From Desulfarculus baarsii DSM 2075 (lineage in GTDB: Bacteria > Desulfobacterota > Desulfarculia > Desulfarculales > Desulfarculaceae), in assembly GCF_000143965.1 (NCBI RefSeq), contig NC_014365.1:2755501-2819500 (forward strand): a DNA stretch of 64,000 nucleotides. The letters run 5' to 3'. A program made the position numbers and the translations under genes. Shown here piece after piece: positions 62,940 through 64,000 of this stretch. A model generated the notes under the pieces. It was not told where the DNA came from. It did no database searches and saw nothing but the letters and a program-made list of their open reading frames with translations. Position 1 is the stretch's first letter, and every line of letters starts with the position of its first letter.

Positions 62940-64000
62940 TCAAAGCGATTTTATCTTATAGAGAACAGCATAATACGAGCCAACACCCCAGACTGTTCCC
63001 ATCGTGACGCTCTCCCTGAACAGTTCGGAGACGTAATATTTCCTATACGGACGCCAGATCACAAGGTCGCCATTCTCGACAGCGAAATTCCACTGATGAA
63101 ATCCTTGATAAAACTCTCTTTCGCCTTCGTTGGCGTGCCCATATACGCATACAAGGCCACCAACCTTTGCAACCTTGATCATCTCTGACAACCCTTTGAT
63201 CGGGTCTAAAACGTGATCCAATGCATTTCGAGAATACACAATGTCAAAAGTATTTTCAGAGAATGATTGCGTTAGATGTAATGCGTCGGCAAAAACTGTT
63301 TTAACTGGTGGTGTGATTTTGTTTTGTTCAAGTATTTCGCTGAAAAGATTAGCATAATAATCGGAAGCCGTTAACCGTATCTCTATACCATCGGCCTTGT
63401 ACCCCAAAGAAGTGCACGGTCCAGCGCCAACATCCAGCACTGCAAGCTTGTTGTTGTTGAAATTCCGCACATGGGTCAGTAAAGCCGAATCAAACTCTTT
63501 TTCCGGGTCCATCCTGGCCATCCACTCAGCATGGTATTTTGAGTCTGGTTTGATAACGGAACGCCAAAAACGCTCGGTTTCGTGTCGGCCCTGCTCCCAA
63601 GAAAGTCGAAGGTTTTCATACCCCTCTTCGGGCATATGAATGCGCATCTTCAAAAATCTATCAGTGCACTGCCTTGAGACGTGTAGCCCTTTGCTCTCAA
63701 TATAACTAGACAAAGAAACAGAACGATCTTCTCTTGTCATCATAATGGACTTATCTTCTATACGGAAAGACCACTTTGCGAAAGATGTCGGTTGCTCTTT
63801 CTTTCTATCTAAAATATTGTATATGACAATAGTTCCATCACTCCTGCATACGTTTATCATTTGCTCCAATGCGGCAAGCGGATCGTCCAGCTCATCAAGG
63901 AGGTTCATAGAGAAGACAAGGTGAAACGACGCGCTCGGGAACAAATTGTCCAAAGCATAAACATCTCCTTGCGTTGGACGTATATATTTAGGAGCAACAT
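62940..64000 (-). CDS. Methyltransferase with two Rossmann-type domains (5' truncated by window)
   Basis: The open frame continues through the right edge; about 352 residues are visible. Near the edge, DVYALDNLFPSASFHLVFSM and DPLAALEQMINVCRSDGTIV are the second half of one methyltransferase domain. A second, complete one follows with LAVLDVGAGPCTS (SAM-binding glycines), TFADALHLTQSFSENTFDIV-type acidic turn and YSRNALDHVLDPIKGLSEM. Codon use is clearly lower in GC than most of the window, pointing to recent transfer. Such double-domain proteins occur in surface-polysaccharide loci, but context is missing. Confidence 0.65.
   Translation of the reverse strand, partial: VAPKYIRPTQGDVYALDNLFPSASFHLVFSMNLLDELDDPLAALEQMINVCRSDGTIVIYNILDRKKEQPTSFAKWSFRIEDKSIMMTREDRSVSLSSYIESKGLHVSRQCTDRFLKMRIHMPEEGYENLRLSWEQGRHETERFWRSVIKPDSKYHAEWMARMDPEKEFDSALLTHVRNFNNNKLAVLDVGAGPCTSLGYKADGIEIRLTASDYYANLFSEILEQNKITPPVKTVFADALHLTQSFSENTFDIVYSRNALDHVLDPIKGLSEMIKVAKVGGLVCVYGHANEGEREFYQGFHQWNFAVENGDLVIWRPYRKYYVSELFRESVTMGTVWGVGSYYAVLYKIKSL

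Overview
The window is GC-rich DNA from what looks like an anaerobic Desulfobacterota (deltaproteobacterium-like) organism. The evidence is the density of radical SAM enzymes, two cobalamin riboswitches, an NHLM-type peptide exporter, and an acyl-CoA synthetase beside a SatP-type acetate transporter. No rRNA or tRNA gene or other taxonomic marker is visible, so this placement is an inference. I saw no CRISPR array.

RiPP locus 1 (about 174-22515). A Nif11-type precursor peptide with a Gly-Gly cleavage region and a strikingly Thr-rich 39-residue core (386-721) is followed on the + strand by six radical SAM genes (858-11878). These are arranged as a duplicated module: PoyD-like epimerase, B12-type rSAM, B12-type rSAM, then the same three types again. 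Converging on them from the - strand is an export and tailoring operon (22515-11869): TolC-like outer-membrane channel, HlyD-like adaptor, C39-peptidase ABC exporter, NHLM ABC exporter 2, a class I methyltransferase and a MetX-like acyltransferase with Cys in place of the usual nucleophilic Ser. No lanthipeptide dehydratase is visible, so this looks like a proteusin-like system in which Thr residues are epimerised or otherwise modified without LanM-type dehydration.

Metabolic spacer and RiPP locus 2 (22642-35122). An acyl-CoA synthetase and an acetate transporter (- strand, with a TetR-type operator-like palindrome upstream) separate locus 1 from a second, different RiPP locus on the + strand. 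That locus has a 49-aa candidate precursor, two paralogous rSAM proteins, an ABC exporter, a long SPASM rSAM, a GrrM-like rSAM, an NHLP-type leader that lacks a core, a frameshifted remnant of a second NHLP gene, a truncated rSAM, and a HATPase-PqqD-M50 protease fusion. A 7TM-DISM diguanylate cyclase follows (35274-37004).

Corrinoid/tetrapyrrole region (37165-61099). Two divergent blocks are each headed by a cobalamin riboswitch with its own terminator. The - strand block encodes a tandem nitrilase-fold protein, ChlD- and ChlI-like AAA+ chelatase subunits, a SPASM rSAM and two CobN/BchH-like large subunits of identical length. The + strand block encodes a BtuB-like TonB receptor and an ECF-type importer with a double ATPase, a beta-propeller lipoprotein, an S component with a large extracytoplasmic domain, and a T component. 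Remnants of IS481 and IS1380 transposases bracket the chelatase operon. The four B12-type rSAM enzymes of locus 1 would need cobalamin, so the proximity may be functional, but this is inference.

The right end (61125-64000) is degraded accessory DNA: SDR, DUF1353-like and methyltransferase remnants, a DUF3788-like gene, and a lower-GC methyltransferase gene that runs off the edge.
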